Source of the DNA: Geodermatophilus sp. TF02-6
GTDB lineage: Bacteria; Actinomycetota; Actinomycetes; Mycobacteriales; Geodermatophilaceae
Assembly (NCBI RefSeq): GCF_003319115.1
Contig: NZ_QOHF01000021.1
Coordinates: forward strand, 1 to 64,000
Reading direction: 5' to 3'
Length of the DNA stretch: 64,000 nt
Of the stretch, positions 25,334-36,939 are shown piece by piece (position 1 is the stretch's first letter; the number at the start of each line of letters is the position of its first letter). The notes under the pieces were generated by a model. That model saw only the letters and a list, made by a program, of their open reading frames with translations, had not been told where the DNA came from and ran no database searches. The translations under genes and the position numbers were made by a program.

Positions 25334-25442
25334 TATCCGGATGATCAGGTCAGCTGGTCATCCGGCGTCCTGGCTCAGGGTCCACGGTGAGCCAGGACGC
25401 GCGACCGTGAGCTGGGACGCGCGACGGTGAGCCAGGACGACG
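25334..25442. repeat. second-family palindromic repeat, solo copy
   Basis: A GGATGATCA/TGGTCATCC hairpin is followed by CGTCCTGGCTCA and then GTGAGCCAGGACGCGCGAC-type units repeated about three times (near 25387, 25407 and 25428). Related copies flank the AbiEi/DUF559 gene at 61949-62959. The gap from here to 25516 shows nothing else. Confidence 0.8.
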
Positions 25443-25516
25443 ACGCGCGGAGGCACCGAGGACACATGTGCCGGGGGTCTACGGGGCCTCTCGCACCACG
25501 TGACGGGACCTGCGAT

Positions 25517-26566
25517 CTACCGATCCGCCAGCCGGCGCATCCTCTCGACCGTGCGCAGGCGGCCCTCGGGACTGCCGTCGAGCGGTTGGAGCACCAGCGT
25601 GGTCACCCCCGCCTCCCGGAAGGCGGCGATCCGCTCGGCCACGTGGGACTCCGGCCCGATCAGCGAGGCGGTGCGGATCAGGTCCTCGGGGACGGCGGCC
25701 GCGGCCTCGTCCTTCTGTCCGTCGAGGTAGAGGTCCTGGATGGTGCGGGCCTCGTCCTCGTAGCCGTAGCGCCGGGCGAGGTCGTTGTAGAAGTTCTTGC
25801 CCCGCGCGCCCATGCCACCGATGTAGAGGGCCAGCTGGGGACGGACCAGGTCCACCATCGGCTCGACGTCGTCCCCGATGGCCACCGGGACGCCGACGAC
25901 GACCTGCAGCTCACCCAGGGCGGGGTCGCGCCTGGCCCGGCCGGCGGCCAACGACCCGCCCCAGACCGATGCCGCCTTCTCCGGGACGAAGAAGATCGGT
26001 TCCCAGGCCTCGGCGACCTCCGCGACCAGTTCGACGTTCTTCGGGCCGATGGCGGCCAGCAGCACTGGGATCCGGTCCCGCACCGGGGTGTTGATCAGCT
26101 TGAGCGGCTTGCCGAGGCCGGTGCCCTGCTCGGGTGGGAGCGGGACCGTGTACTTGGGGCCCTCGTGGACCAGCCGGTCCCGGCGCCACACCTGCCGGCA
26201 GATGTCGACGATCTCGCGGGTGCGCTGCAGCGGGGCGTCGTAGGGGACGCCGTGCCACCCCTCGATGACCTGCGGGCCGGAGGCGCCCAGACCGAGGGTG
26301 AAGCGGCCGTCGGACACGAAGTCCAGGCCCGCGGCGGTCATCGCGAGCAGCGCCGGGGTGCGGCTGTAGACGGGGAAGATGCCGCTCATGAGCTCGACTC
26401 GGTCGGTCACCGCGGCCAGGTAGCCGAGCTGGCTCACCGCGTCGAAGGTGTACACCTCCGCGACCATCGCGAGGTCGAGCCCGGCGGACTCGAGGTCGCG
26501 GATCTCCGCGGCGGTCTGGCGGAACCCGCCGCTGTAGCTGGCCTGGATGCCGATGCGCACGTCCAC
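25517..26566 (-). CDS. LLM-class flavin/F420-dependent oxidoreductase
   Basis: A 349-aa TIM-barrel protein of the luciferase-like monooxygenase class. Signs are the N-terminal IGIQASYSGGFRQTAAEIRDLESAGLD, then SGIFPVYSRTPALLAMTAAGLDFVSDGRFTLGLGASGPQVIEGWHG, and LLAAIGPKNVELVAEVAEAW. Actinobacterial members mostly use coenzyme F420; the substrate cannot be told. Start is the GTG at 26566. It stands on the minus strand in a small accessory island between rpoC and rpsL. Confidence 0.88.
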   Translation of the reverse strand: MDVRIGIQASYSGGFRQTAAEIRDLESAGLDLAMVAEVYTFDAVSQLGYLAAVTDRVELMSGIFPVYSRTPALLAMTAAGLDFVSDGRFTLGLGASGPQVIEGWHGVPYDAPLQRTREIVDICRQVWRRDRLVHEGPKYTVPLPPEQGTGLGKPLKLINTPVRDRIPVLLAAIGPKNVELVAEVAEAWEPIFFVPEKAASVWGGSLAAGRARRDPALGELQVVVGVPVAIGDDVEPMVDLVRPQLALYIGGMGARGKNFYNDLARRYGYEDEARTIQDLYLDGQKDEAAAAVPEDLIRTASLIGPESHVAERIAAFREAGVTTLVLQPLDGSPEGRLRTVERMRRLADR

Positions 26567-26639
26567 TCCTCAAGGCTCGGCGGCGCCACCGTCGGCGCCG
26601 GGCCGACCGTATCGGCACCGGCCGGGGGCGCGACCGGGC

Positions 26640-26855
26640 TCAGAGCGGCCGGACGACCCCGACGACCTCGGTGACCACGCGGACGCCGTCCACGTCGCCG
26701 GGGACCCGGGCGGCCGCGTGCACGTCGGCCAGGTCGACCTTGACGACGTACCCGCTGTCCCGACGGGCCAGGCCCACGCCCACGACGCCCGGGTCGGCGG
26801 CCAGCCGCTGGCTGAGAGCGCTCTTGGCGGCCCGGGCGGAGGCGCGGTCGGTCAT
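26640..26855 (-). CDS. small protein next to a serine protease, unknown function
   Basis: A 71-aa protein with no recognised catalytic motif. Its core (LAADPGVVGVGLARRDSGYVVKVDL, then VDGVRVVTEVVG) reads as alternating beta-strands and resembles, by eye, the small domain before the catalytic part of some trypsin-fold proteases. Its gene is separated from the minus-strand protease gene upstream of it by only 76 bases, so the two may be co-transcribed and their products may interact. The ATG at 26855 has no strong ribosome binding site. Confidence 0.55.
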   Translation of the reverse strand: MTDRASARAAKSALSQRLAADPGVVGVGLARRDSGYVVKVDLADVHAAARVPGDVDGVRVVTEVVGVVRPL

Positions 26856-26931
26856 GGCCCCATGGTGCCCTCGATCAGCCCACCGCGACAGGCCTCCGAC
26901 GGGGTGGAGGGCCGGCAGGCGCGGGGAGGGG

Positions 26932-27903
26932 TCACGAGGCGACCCACTGCAGGTCGAGCACGGAGAGGACCGTGACCAGCGGGTTGGCGAAGGTGACCCC
27001 GCCGCCGTCGCGCCCCCCGGTGTCGCTGCCCGCGAAGAGCAGGCCGAGCGGTGCCCGGTCCGAGCTGCGCCAGATCACCGAGCCGCTGTCGCCGCCCGCG
27101 CTGAACGCCCCGTCGAGCCCGTCGACCTCCACCTGGCCGTCGAAGGTGTACACCGCCTCGTCGTACTGCACGGTGACGCCGTCGACCTCCACGGCGCTGA
27201 CCCGGCCCGCGGTGTGCCCGGTCGTGCGGCCGACCTTCTCCACGCGCTCGTCGGGGTCCACGTCGTCCACCCGGAGCGGCTCGTGGGCCAGCGGGCCGCC
27301 GGGCAGCCGTCCCGGCTCCACGGGGACCTCCGGGTCGACGACCGCCACCGCGGCGTCGACCAGGTTGCGTCGGCCGGCGGTGAACCGCTCGAAGGCGGCC
27401 AGCGTCGCCACCCGGTCGGTGGACAGGACCCCGCCGTCGGCCGGCCCCGGCTGCAGGACCGGGTCGCCGACCGAGGCGGCGCCGCCCGCGGCCAGGACGT
27501 GGTTGTTCGACAGCACCGCCAGGCGCCCGCCGCACCGCACGAAGCCCCCGAGGGTCCCGGCGGTGACCGCGGGGTGGGCGACCGACGACCCCGGGCGCAG
27601 CGGGCGGACGTGCTGCTGCAGCTCGTCCGGGGCGGGGGAGGAGAGCGCGCGGACGGCGCCGATCACCCGGACGTCGAGCTGGTCGAGCACCGCGTCGTCC
27701 AGACCGGACAGCAGGACGTCGGCGTCCTGCCTGGCCGCCAGGCGGACGGCGAGGTGGGCCTGGTCGGGGCCGACCGGGGTCAGGCCAAGAGCCGGTCGCA
27801 CCCAGCGCCGCCCGTCGAGGTCCCTGGCGGTGACCGGACCGGCGGACTCGGCCGCCCGCACCCTCAGCTGGGCCTTGAGCTCGCGGGCCAGGTCGACGTG
27901 CAC
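26932..27903 (-). CDS. chymotrypsin-fold serine protease (Nal1-like)
   Basis: A 323-aa protein with a complete serine protease triad: His135 in LSNNHVLA, Asp183 in VDAAVAVVD and Ser273 in GGDSGSVIW. An N-terminal region (1-110) contains GLTPVGPDQAHLAVRLAARQ. There is no signal peptide, so it is probably cytoplasmic, unlike secreted trypsins. I chose the GTG at 27903 because GGAGG lies 6 bases upstream; the frame is open further upstream into the rpsL promoter region on the other strand. Its substrate is unknown. Confidence 0.82.
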   Translation of the reverse strand: MHVDLARELKAQLRVRAAESAGPVTARDLDGRRWVRPALGLTPVGPDQAHLAVRLAARQDADVLLSGLDDAVLDQLDVRVIGAVRALSSPAPDELQQHVRPLRPGSSVAHPAVTAGTLGGFVRCGGRLAVLSNNHVLAAGGAASVGDPVLQPGPADGGVLSTDRVATLAAFERFTAGRRNLVDAAVAVVDPEVPVEPGRLPGGPLAHEPLRVDDVDPDERVEKVGRTTGHTAGRVSAVEVDGVTVQYDEAVYTFDGQVEVDGLDGAFSAGGDSGSVIWRSSDRAPLGLLFAGSDTGGRDGGGVTFANPLVTVLSVLDLQWVAS

Positions 27904-28164
27904 GAGATCCTCCGGTGGCGTTGGGTGGGCGTCCTGCCACCGACCGTAGGGCCCGGGTACGACAGGAACGTGCGCCGCGAGATCCCTGGGCGTCCGGTCC
28001 GGGGGTGTCGTGCGCGCCGCGCGCCTGCCGCGCCGCGGACGCCGGTAGAGTCGGCCCACCGCCAGGTCCGGCCGCCCGGGAACAACCCGGGACGAGCCGC
28101 CGTTGACCTCCACGTACCCCGGCGGACGGTGTCTGCTGACCGCCACGGTGTGGCCGATCCGGCT
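27904..28164. other. 260-base region between the protease gene and the str promoter
   Basis: A divergent intergenic region holding the promoters of the protease gene and, at its right edge, of the str operon. A TAGAGT hexamer at 28046-28051 could be an additional -10. No small gene or RNA is recognised. Confidence 0.3.
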
Positions 28165-28193
28165 TTGACCGGCTCCGGGCACGCGGGTATCGT
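28165..28193 (+). promoter_or_regulatory. str operon promoter
   Basis: TTGACC (28165-28170), a 17-base spacer and TATCGT (28188-28193) form the best consensus promoter in the window. It gives a leader of about 250 bases to rpsL. No recognised regulatory RNA was seen in that leader. Confidence 0.7.
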
Positions 28194-28450
28194 GGTCAGC
28201 CGTGCCCAGGGTGCCCTGGGCCTGCTCCCGTTCGCGGTGCGCCTGCCGGTAGGTGGTGGCGCCGAGTCGCGGGGGGCGACCGATCCGGTTCGACCAGCCG
28301 GCCGGTCCCGAGGAGGGCGACACGCCCGACCGCGGGGACCGGTGGCGGTCCGCGGCCGGGGACGGACTCGACCCCGGCAGGACCGGCACCCGGTACAGCA
28401 GAGCACCGTCCACAGCACGACCCAGCGCAGGTAGGAGATCCAGGCCACCC

Positions 28451-28825
28451 ATGCCCACGATCAACCAGCTGGTCCGCAAGGGCCGCGAGGACAAGGTCGA
28501 GAAGACCAAGACCCCGGCGCTGAAGGGCTCCCCTCAGCGTCGTGGGGTCTGCACCCGCGTGTACACGACGACGCCGAAGAAGCCGAACTCGGCGCTGCGC
28601 AAGGTCGCTCGCGTCCGCCTCACCAGTGGCATCGAGGTGACCGCCTACATCCCGGGCGTCGGCCACAACCTGCAGGAGCACTCCATGGTGCTCGTGCGCG
28701 GCGGCCGCGTGAAGGACCTCCCCGGCGTGCGCTACAAGATCATCCGCGGCTCGCTCGACACCCAGGGTGTCCGCAACCGCAAGCAGGCTCGCAGCCGGTA
28801 CGGCGCGAAGAAGGAGAAGAGCTGA
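28451..28825 (+). CDS. rpsL: 30S ribosomal protein S12
   Basis: S12 (124 aa) lines the decoding centre. The streptomycin-contact segments [12 protein letters not shown] and [12 protein letters not shown] carry the wild-type lysines, so streptomycin sensitivity is predicted. It starts [14 protein letters not shown], as in all actinobacteria. rpsG begins one base after its stop codon, first in the rpsL-rpsG-fusA-tuf string. Confidence 0.98.
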   Translation: MPTINQLVRKGREDKVEKTKTPALKGSPQRRGVCTRVYTTTPKKPNSALRKVARVRLTSGIEVTAYIPGVGHNLQEHSMVLVRGGRVKDLPGVRYKIIRGSLDTQGVRNRKQARSRYGAKKEKS

Positions 28826-28826
28826 C

Positions 28827-29297
28827 ATGCCGCGCAAGGGCCCCGCGCCGCGTCGGCCGCTGGTCGCCGACCCGGTGTACCAGTCGCCGCTGGTCACCCA
28901 GCTGATCAACAAGGTGCTCGTCGACGGCAAGCGCTCGGTCGCCGAGTCGATCGTCTACGACGCCCTCGAGGGTTGCCGGGCCAAGACCGACACCGACCCG
29001 GTGGTCACGCTCAAGCGCGCGCTGGACAACGTCAAGCCGGCCCTCGAGGTCCGCAGCCGCCGCGTCGGTGGTGCGACCTACCAGGTGCCGGTGGAGGTCC
29101 GGGCCTCGCGGAGCACCACGCTCGGGCTGCGCTGGCTGATCCAGTACAGCCGGGCCCGTCGCGAGAAGACGATGACCGAGCGCCTGATGAACGAGCTGCT
29201 CGACGCGAGCAACGGTCTGGGAGCTGCGGTCAAGCGCCGCGAGGACACCCACAAGATGGCCGAGTCGAACAAGGCCTTCGCCCATTACCGCTGGTGA
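28827..29297 (+). CDS. rpsG: 30S ribosomal protein S7
   Basis: S7 (156 aa) nucleates the 30S head and contacts tRNA at the E site. It has the [25 protein letters not shown] block, [17 protein letters not shown] and the C-terminal [15 protein letters not shown]. The ATG follows AAGGAGAAGAG inside the end of rpsL, suggesting coupling. Length is normal. Confidence 0.98.
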   Translation: MPRKGPAPRRPLVADPVYQSPLVTQLINKVLVDGKRSVAESIVYDALEGCRAKTDTDPVVTLKRALDNVKPALEVRSRRVGGATYQVPVEVRASRSTTLGLRWLIQYSRARREKTMTERLMNELLDASNGLGAAVKRREDTHKMAESNKAFAHYRW

Positions 29298-29463
29298 CGT
29301 CACGACGGTCGCCGGTACACCGCTGGTGACGTCCCGGCATCCCCAGCCGCTGCACCGCCGCTGAGTGCACTCCGCTGGCCCCGCCAGCCCCCGCGGCCGG
29401 CGGGTGGTCCGGGCCACCCCTGGACGACCCGCACGTGCACTGCGAACCCACGAGGAGAGACTG

Positions 29464-31563
<2,100 letters not shown>

Positions 31564-31734
31564 GCACCGCAGGGAGCGTCAGCGACCGAGGAGCGCAGTT
31601 CGTCCGGAGCCGAGCCGTGCAGATCGCGGAGGCGACCGGCGAGTGACCTGCCGGGCGGGGGCAGCCCCGCCCGGGCCCCCAGCAAGCCCACCCCAGAGTT
31701 CGCGCACGACGCGAGACCACGAGGAGAGGAACCA

Positions 31735-32928
31735 GTGGCCAAGGCCAAGTTCGAGCGGACCAAGCCGCACGTCAACATCGGCACCATCGGGCACATCGAC
31801 CACGGCAAGACCACGCTGACCGCGGCGATCACCAAGGTGCTGCACGACAAGTACCCCGACCTCAACGCCGTGTCGGCCTTCGACCAGATCGACAAGGCGC
31901 CCGAGGAGAAGGCGCGCGGCATCACGATCTCGATCGCGCACGTCGAGTACCAGACCGAGAACCGGCACTACGCGCACGTCGACTGCCCCGGGCACGCCGA
32001 CTACATCAAGAACATGATCACCGGTGCGGCGCAGATGGACGGCGCCATCCTGGTGGTCGCCGCCACCGACGGCCCGATGCCGCAGACCAAGGAGCACGTC
32101 CTCCTGGCCCGCCAGGTCGGCGTCCCCTACATCGTCGTGGCGCTGAACAAGGCCGACATGGTCGACGACGAGGAGATCCTCGAGCTCGTCGAGCTGGAGG
32201 TCCGCGAGCTGCTGTCCGAGTACGAGTTCCCCGGTGACGACGTCCCCGTGGTGCGCGTCTCGGCGCTCAAGGCCCTCGAGGGCGACGCGGAGTGGGGCGA
32301 CCGGCTCATGGAGCTGATGAACGCCGTCGACACCGCCATCCCCGAGCCGCAGCGGGAGGTCGACAAGCCGTTCCTCATGCCGGTCGAGGACGTCTTCACC
32401 ATCACCGGTCGCGGCACCGTCGTCACCGGTCGCGTCGAGCGCGGCGTCGTCAAGGTGTCGGAGGAGGTCGAGATCGTCGGCATCCGTCCGTCCTCGACCA
32501 AGACCACCGTCACCGGCGTCGAGATGTTCCGCAAGCTGCTCGACCAGGGCCAGGCCGGTGACAACGTCGGTCTGCTGCTGCGCGGCATCAAGCGCGAGGA
32601 CGTCGAGCGCGGTCAGGTCGTCGTGAAGCCGGGTTCGATCACCCCGCACACCAACTTCGAGGGTTCGGTCTACATCCTCTCGAAGGACGAGGGTGGCCGT
32701 CACACGCCCTTCTTCAACAACTACCGTCCGCAGTTCTACTTCCGGACCACGGACGTCACGGGCGTCGTGACCCTGCCAGCCGGCACCGAGATGGTCATGC
32801 CGGGTGACAACACCGAGATGACGGTCGAGCTGATCCAGCCGATCGCCATGGAGGAGGGCCTGCGGTTCGCCATCCGCGAGGGTGGCCGCACCGTCGGCGC
32901 CGGTCGCGTCACGAAGATCATCAAGTAG
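31735..32928 (+). CDS. tuf: elongation factor Tu
   Basis: EF-Tu (397 aa) delivers aminoacyl-tRNA. [11 protein letters not shown] (P-loop), [12 protein letters not shown] (switch I), [12 protein letters not shown] and NKADMVDD are intact, and the beta-barrel domains carry [18 protein letters not shown] and [21 protein letters not shown]. Only one tuf copy is present in this window. Start is GTG after GAGGAGAGGAACCA. Confidence 0.98.
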   Translation: MAKAKFERTKPHVNIGTIGHIDHGKTTLTAAITKVLHDKYPDLNAVSAFDQIDKAPEEKARGITISIAHVEYQTENRHYAHVDCPGHADYIKNMITGAAQMDGAILVVAATDGPMPQTKEHVLLARQVGVPYIVVALNKADMVDDEEILELVELEVRELLSEYEFPGDDVPVVRVSALKALEGDAEWGDRLMELMNAVDTAIPEPQREVDKPFLMPVEDVFTITGRGTVVTGRVERGVVKVSEEVEIVGIRPSSTKTTVTGVEMFRKLLDQGQAGDNVGLLLRGIKREDVERGQVVVKPGSITPHTNFEGSVYILSKDEGGRHTPFFNNYRPQFYFRTTDVTGVVTLPAGTEMVMPGDNTEMTVELIQPIAMEEGLRFAIREGGRTVGAGRVTKIIK

Positions 32929-32936
32929 CACCCCGC

Positions 32937-32969
32937 GACGGGCGGCGGTCGACCCGGCCGCCGCCCGTC
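32937..32969 (+). terminator. str operon terminator
   Basis: A 12-bp stem, GACGGGCGGCGG with CCGCCGCCCGTC, closes a 9-base loop starting 9 bases after the tuf stop. It divides the str operon from the S10 operon. Confidence 0.75.
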
Positions 32970-33096
32970 CCCGGGTGGCCGTGCTCTGTGCGCGCCGCCA
33001 CCCACCCCGCTGGGGCCAGACCGGATGACGGTTCGGACCTCCCGGCGTTCACCCCAGCCAGGAACAGACACCGATCGGCAGGAGCAGAGGACAGCG

Positions 33097-33402
33097 ATGG
33101 CGGGACAGAAGATCCGCATCCGGCTGAAGGCCTACGACCACGAGGCGATCGACGCCTCGGCGCGGCGCATCGTCGACACGGTGACCAAGACCGGTGCGCG
33201 CGTCGTCGGCCCGGTGCCGCTGCCGACGGAGAAGAACGTGTACTGCGTCATCCGGTCCCCGCACAAGTACAAGGACTCGCGGGAGCACTTCGAGATGCGG
33301 ACGCACAAGCGCCTCATCGACATCCTCGACCCGACGCCGAAGACGGTCGACGCGCTCATGCGCATCGACCTGCCGGCCTCGGTCGACGTGAACATCCAGT
33401 AA
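33097..33402 (+). CDS. rpsJ: 30S ribosomal protein S10 / NusE
   Basis: S10 (101 aa) belongs to the 30S head and also acts as NusE, binding NusG during coupling and antitermination. Its [22 protein letters not shown] opening and [22 protein letters not shown] core are typical. The ATG follows GGAGCAGAGGACAGCG. It is the first gene of the S10 operon; no clear promoter was found in the 127 bases after the tuf terminator. Confidence 0.98.
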   Translation: MAGQKIRIRLKAYDHEAIDASARRIVDTVTKTGARVVGPVPLPTEKNVYCVIRSPHKYKDSREHFEMRTHKRLIDILDPTPKTVDALMRIDLPASVDVNIQ

Positions 33403-33411
33403 GGGGGAGTC

Positions 33412-34077
33412 ATGGCGAGCACGTTCCGTGGTCTCCTCGGCGAGAAGCTGGGCATGACCCAGGTCTTCGACGAGAACAACCGCATCGTGCCGGTGACCGT
33501 CGTCAAGGCGGGTCCGTGCGTGGTGACCCAGGTGCGCACCCCCGAGGTCGACGGCTACTCCGCCGTCCAGCTCGGCTTCGGGGAGATCGACCCCCGCAAG
33601 GTGAACAAGCCCGAGGGCGGGCACTTCGCCAAGGCCGGGGTTGCGCCGCGGCGACACCTGGTGGAGCTGCGCACCGAGGACGCCTCGAACTACACGGTCG
33701 GCCAAGAGCTGACCGCGGAGGTCTTCGACGGCGTCGCCAAGGTCGACGTCATCGGCACCAGCAAGGGCAAGGGCACCGCCGGCGTCATGAAGCGCCACGG
33801 CTTCCGTGGTCTCGGCGCCGCGCACGGCACCCAGCGCAAGCACCGGTCGCCCGGCTCCATCGGTGGGGCCTCGACCCCCGCTCGGGTCTTCAAGGGCCTG
33901 CGCATGGCCGGCCGCATGGGCGCGGTCAAGACGACGACCCTCTCGCTCAACCTGCACAGGGTCGACACCGAGCGGGGCCTGCTGCTGATCAAGGGCGCGA
34001 TCCCCGGCCCGAAGGGCGGCCTCGTGCTCGTCCGCTCGGCCGTCAAGGCCGGCCCCGTGGGGAGTGACAACCAGTGA
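33412..34077 (+). CDS. rplC: 50S ribosomal protein L3
   Basis: L3 (221 aa) is an early assembly protein reaching the peptidyl-transferase centre. It shows [17 protein letters not shown] at the N-terminus and the extended loop [42 protein letters not shown]. The ATG follows AAGGGGGAGT. Its TGA overlaps the GTG of rplD. Confidence 0.98.
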   Translation: MASTFRGLLGEKLGMTQVFDENNRIVPVTVVKAGPCVVTQVRTPEVDGYSAVQLGFGEIDPRKVNKPEGGHFAKAGVAPRRHLVELRTEDASNYTVGQELTAEVFDGVAKVDVIGTSKGKGTAGVMKRHGFRGLGAAHGTQRKHRSPGSIGGASTPARVFKGLRMAGRMGAVKTTTLSLNLHRVDTERGLLLIKGAIPGPKGGLVLVRSAVKAGPVGSDNQ

Positions 34078-34925
34078 CAGCGTCTACGCGTGCAGGGTCT
34101 ACGAGTGCAGGGTCTACGCGTGCAGGGTCTACGCGTGCAGGGTCGATCCCGGCCCGGGCCGACCGGCAGGTCGACGTCCGGACCCCGGCGGGAGAGGTCG
34201 CCGGCAGCGTGACGCTGCCCGGTGAGCTCTTCGACGCCTCGGCCAACGTCGCGCTCATGCACCAGGTCGTGGTGGCCCAGCTGGCCGCCGCGCGCCAGGG
34301 CACGCACGCGACGAAGACCCGCGGCCAGGTCAGCGGCGGTGGCGCCAAGCCGTACCGGCAGAAGGGCACCGGTCGGGCGCGCCAGGGTTCGACCCGCGCT
34401 CCGCAGTTCACCGGCGGTGGCACGGTCCACGGCCCGCAGCCGCGCGACTACACGAAGAAGACCCCGAAGAAGATGAAGGCCGCCGCGCTGCGCGGTGCAC
34501 TCTCCGACCGGGCCCGCGAGGACCGCGTGCACGTGGTGAGCACCTTCGTCGACGGGGACGCCCCGAAGACCAAGGCCGCGCTCGCCGCGCTGAACACCGT
34601 GACGCAGGCCAAGCGAGTGCTCGTCGTCCTCGACCGCGCAGACGTCCTCAACTGGGTCAGCCTGCGCAACCTGCCGCAGGTGCACCTCATCGAGGCCGGC
34701 CAGCTCAACACCTACGACGTGCTGGTCGCCGACGAGGTCGTCTTCACCGAAGCCGCCCTCGCCGAGTTCGTCGCCGGACCGACCAGGGGCAGGCACGTGG
34801 ACGCCGTGAAGCCGGACCTGACCACGCCGGACATCCCGGGTGCCGTCCCGTCGATCGCGCCGGCGGAGGGTGAGGGCACCGTCGACGTCGACACCACCAC
34901 CGACGACGCTGAGGAGAGGGCATGA
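34074..34925 (+). CDS. rplD: 50S ribosomal protein L4 with TRAGS-repeat N-terminus
   Basis: L4 (283 aa) binds domain I of 23S rRNA and lines the exit tunnel. The tunnel loop [29 protein letters not shown] is intact, and the body from [12 protein letters not shown] to EFVAG is normal. Two extensions are unusual: an N-terminal tail containing [20 protein letters not shown], made by four 15-base repeats (34086-34145), and an acidic C-terminal tail of about 35 residues. The GTG overlaps the rplC stop. A later start after the repeats lacks a good candidate codon with a ribosome binding site. Confidence 0.95.
   Translation: MTASTRAGSTSAGSTRAGSTRAGSIPARADRQVDVRTPAGEVAGSVTLPGELFDASANVALMHQVVVAQLAAARQGTHATKTRGQVSGGGAKPYRQKGTGRARQGSTRAPQFTGGGTVHGPQPRDYTKKTPKKMKAAALRGALSDRAREDRVHVVSTFVDGDAPKTKAALAALNTVTQAKRVLVVLDRADVLNWVSLRNLPQVHLIEAGQLNTYDVLVADEVVFTEAALAEFVAGPTRGRHVDAVKPDLTTPDIPGAVPSIAPAEGEGTVDVDTTTDDAEERA
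34086..34145 (+). repeat. four 15-base repeats inside rplD
   Basis: ACGCGTGCAGGGTCT occurs at 34086, 34101 (one change), 34116 and 34131 (last base changed). It keeps the reading frame and encodes TRAGS-type pentapeptides. Near-identity at synonymous sites means recent expansion by slippage. Confidence 0.9.
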
Positions 34926-35224
34926 GCGTCCGCGACCCCCGGGACGTCCTGCTGTCCCCGGTCATCTCGGAGAAGAGCTACGGGCTGCTGGACGAGAACC
35001 AGTACACGTTCGTCGTCCTGCCCGAGGCCAACAAGACGCAGATCAAGATCGCTGTCGAGCAGATCTTCAACGTGAAGGTCCTCGGCGTGAACACGGTCAA
35101 CCGTCCGGGCAAGCGCAAGCGGAGCCGGGGCAACCGGATGGGCAAGCGCAAGGACACCAAGCGCGCGATCGTCTCACTCGCCCCGGGCGACCGCATCGAG
35201 ATCTTCGGCGGCCCGGGCGCCTGA
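34922..35224 (+). CDS. rplW: 50S ribosomal protein L23
   Basis: L23 (100 aa) sits at the tunnel exit and is the docking site of trigger factor and SRP. It has the block [23 protein letters not shown], then [26 protein letters not shown], the basic loop that enters the tunnel. The ATG overlaps the rplD stop (ATGA), so it is translationally coupled. Confidence 0.98.
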   Translation: MSVRDPRDVLLSPVISEKSYGLLDENQYTFVVLPEANKTQIKIAVEQIFNVKVLGVNTVNRPGKRKRSRGNRMGKRKDTKRAIVSLAPGDRIEIFGGPGA

Positions 35225-35273
35225 GCGCACCGATCGACGGACCAGAGACAGAAGACAAAGGGATCCAGTTCCA

Positions 35274-36107
35274 ATGGCTATCCGCAAGTACAAGCCGACG
35301 ACGCCGGGTCGTAGAGGCGCAAGCGTCGCCGACTTCGCAGAGGTCACGAGAGACCATCCCGAGAAGTCGCTGGTCCGGCCGCTGCACGGTCGCGGCGGGC
35401 GCAACGTCCACGGGAAGGTCACCGCGCGTCACCAGGGTGGTGGGCACAAGCGCGCCTACCGGGTGATCGACTTCCGGCGGGCCGACAAGGACGGCGTGCC
35501 GGCGAAGGTCGCGCACATCGAGTACGACCCGAACCGGACCTCGCGCATCGCGCTGCTGCACTACGCCGACGGGGAGAAGCGCTACATCATCGCGCCGGCC
35601 CGTCTCAAGCAGGGCGACACGGTGGAGTGCGGTCCCTCGGCCGACATCAAGCCGGGTAACAACCTGCCGCTGCGGAACATCCCGGTCGGCACGGTCGTTC
35701 ACGCCATCGAGCTGCGCCCCGGTGGCGGCGCGAAGATCGCCCGCTCGGCGGGGACCAGCGTCCAGCTGGTCGCCCGCGAGGGCCGGCTGGCGCAGCTGCG
35801 CATGCCGTCGGGGGAGATCCGCAACGTCGACGTGCGCTGCCGGGCGACCGTCGGCGAGGTGGGCAACGCCGAGCAGTCGAACATCAACTGGGGGAAGGCC
35901 GGCCGCATGCGGTGGAAGGGCAAGCGCCCGACCGTCCGCGGTGTCGCCATGAACCCGGTCGACCACCCGCACGGTGGTGGTGAGGGCAAGACCTCCGGTG
36001 GTCGCCACCCGGTGAACCCGAAGGGCAAGCCCGAGGGCCGTACGCGCAGGCGTAAGGCCAGTGACGCCCTGATCGTGCGCCGCCGGCGCACCAACAAGAA
36101 GCGCTGA
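35274..36107 (+). CDS. rplB: 50S ribosomal protein L2
   Basis: L2 (277 aa) is needed for subunit joining and peptidyl-transferase structure. [19 protein letters not shown], the KH/SH3-like middle and the conserved histidine loop [22 protein letters not shown] (about 224-245) are present. It ends in a basic RRRRTNKKR tail. No strong ribosome binding site is visible before the ATG (GGGATCCAGTTCCA). Confidence 0.98.
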   Translation: MAIRKYKPTTPGRRGASVADFAEVTRDHPEKSLVRPLHGRGGRNVHGKVTARHQGGGHKRAYRVIDFRRADKDGVPAKVAHIEYDPNRTSRIALLHYADGEKRYIIAPARLKQGDTVECGPSADIKPGNNLPLRNIPVGTVVHAIELRPGGGAKIARSAGTSVQLVAREGRLAQLRMPSGEIRNVDVRCRATVGEVGNAEQSNINWGKAGRMRWKGKRPTVRGVAMNPVDHPHGGGEGKTSGGRHPVNPKGKPEGRTRRRKASDALIVRRRRTNKKR

Positions 36108-36145
36108 GCTGGGTATCCCGGCGGCTGACAAGGAGTCCGACAGAC

Positions 36146-36427
36146 ATGCCACGCAGCCTGAAGAAGGGCCCGTTCGTGGACGACCACCTGCTCAAGAAGG
36201 TGGACGCGCAGAACGAGAGGGGCACCAAGACCGTCATCCGGACCTGGTCGCGCCGCTCCACGATCATCCCCGACATGCTCGGGCACACCATCGCCGTCCA
36301 CGACGGCCGCAAGCACGTCCCGGTCTTCGTGACCGAGGCGATGGTCGGGCACAAGCTCGGCGAGTTCGCGCCCACCCGCACCTTCCGTGGGCACGTCAAG
36401 GACGACCGCCGGTCCCGCCGGGGCTGA
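36146..36427 (+). CDS. rpsS: 30S ribosomal protein S19
   Basis: S19 (93 aa) pairs with S13 in the 30S head near the A site. It reads [20 protein letters not shown], with the C-terminal block [21 protein letters not shown]. The ATG follows AAGGAGTCCGACAG. Order rplB-rpsS-rplV is the standard one. Confidence 0.98.
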   Translation: MPRSLKKGPFVDDHLLKKVDAQNERGTKTVIRTWSRRSTIIPDMLGHTIAVHDGRKHVPVFVTEAMVGHKLGEFAPTRTFRGHVKDDRRSRRG

Positions 36428-36459
36428 CAGAGCGCTGACCAGGTAGAGAGAGATCGTCG

Positions 36460-36939
36460 ATGACATCCCAGGTGGGACAGGAGGTGCCGGTCGCCCGGGC
36501 CACGGCCCGGTTCGTCCGTGTCACCCCCATGAAGGCACGCCGGGTGGTGGACCTGGTCCGCTACCTGCCGGCCGACGAGGCCCTGGCCCTGCTGCGCTTC
36601 GCGCCGCAGGCCGCCAGCGAGCCGGTCGCCAAGGTGGTGGCCAGCGCGGTCGCCAACGCCGAGCACAACTTGCGCCTCGACCCGGCCGCGCTGGTCGTCA
36701 GCGCGGCCTACGTGGACGAGGGCCCGACGCTCAAGCGGATCCGCCCGCGCGCCCAGGGCCGCGCGTACCGCATCAACAAGCGGACCTGCCACATCACCGT
36801 CGAGGTCACCGAGGTCTCGTCCGGCACGGAACTGGCCGGCAAGTCCCGGTCAGCCCGCCGCCGCACCGGCCGGTCCGGCAGCGCCAGCCGGTTGAACGCC
36901 GTCCAGCAGAAGAACAACACGAGGGGAGGGACCCGCTAG
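36460..36939 (+). CDS. rplV: 50S ribosomal protein L22
   Basis: L22 (159 aa) touches all six domains of 23S rRNA, and its beta-hairpin lines the exit tunnel. The core [21 protein letters not shown] and the hairpin [24 protein letters not shown] are intact. A Ser/Arg-rich C-terminal tail of about 35 residues goes beyond the minimal protein, as in other actinobacteria. Its TAG overlaps the GTG of rpsC. Confidence 0.97.
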   Translation: MTSQVGQEVPVARATARFVRVTPMKARRVVDLVRYLPADEALALLRFAPQAASEPVAKVVASAVANAEHNLRLDPAALVVSAAYVDEGPTLKRIRPRAQGRAYRINKRTCHITVEVTEVSSGTELAGKSRSARRRTGRSGSASRLNAVQQKNNTRGGTR

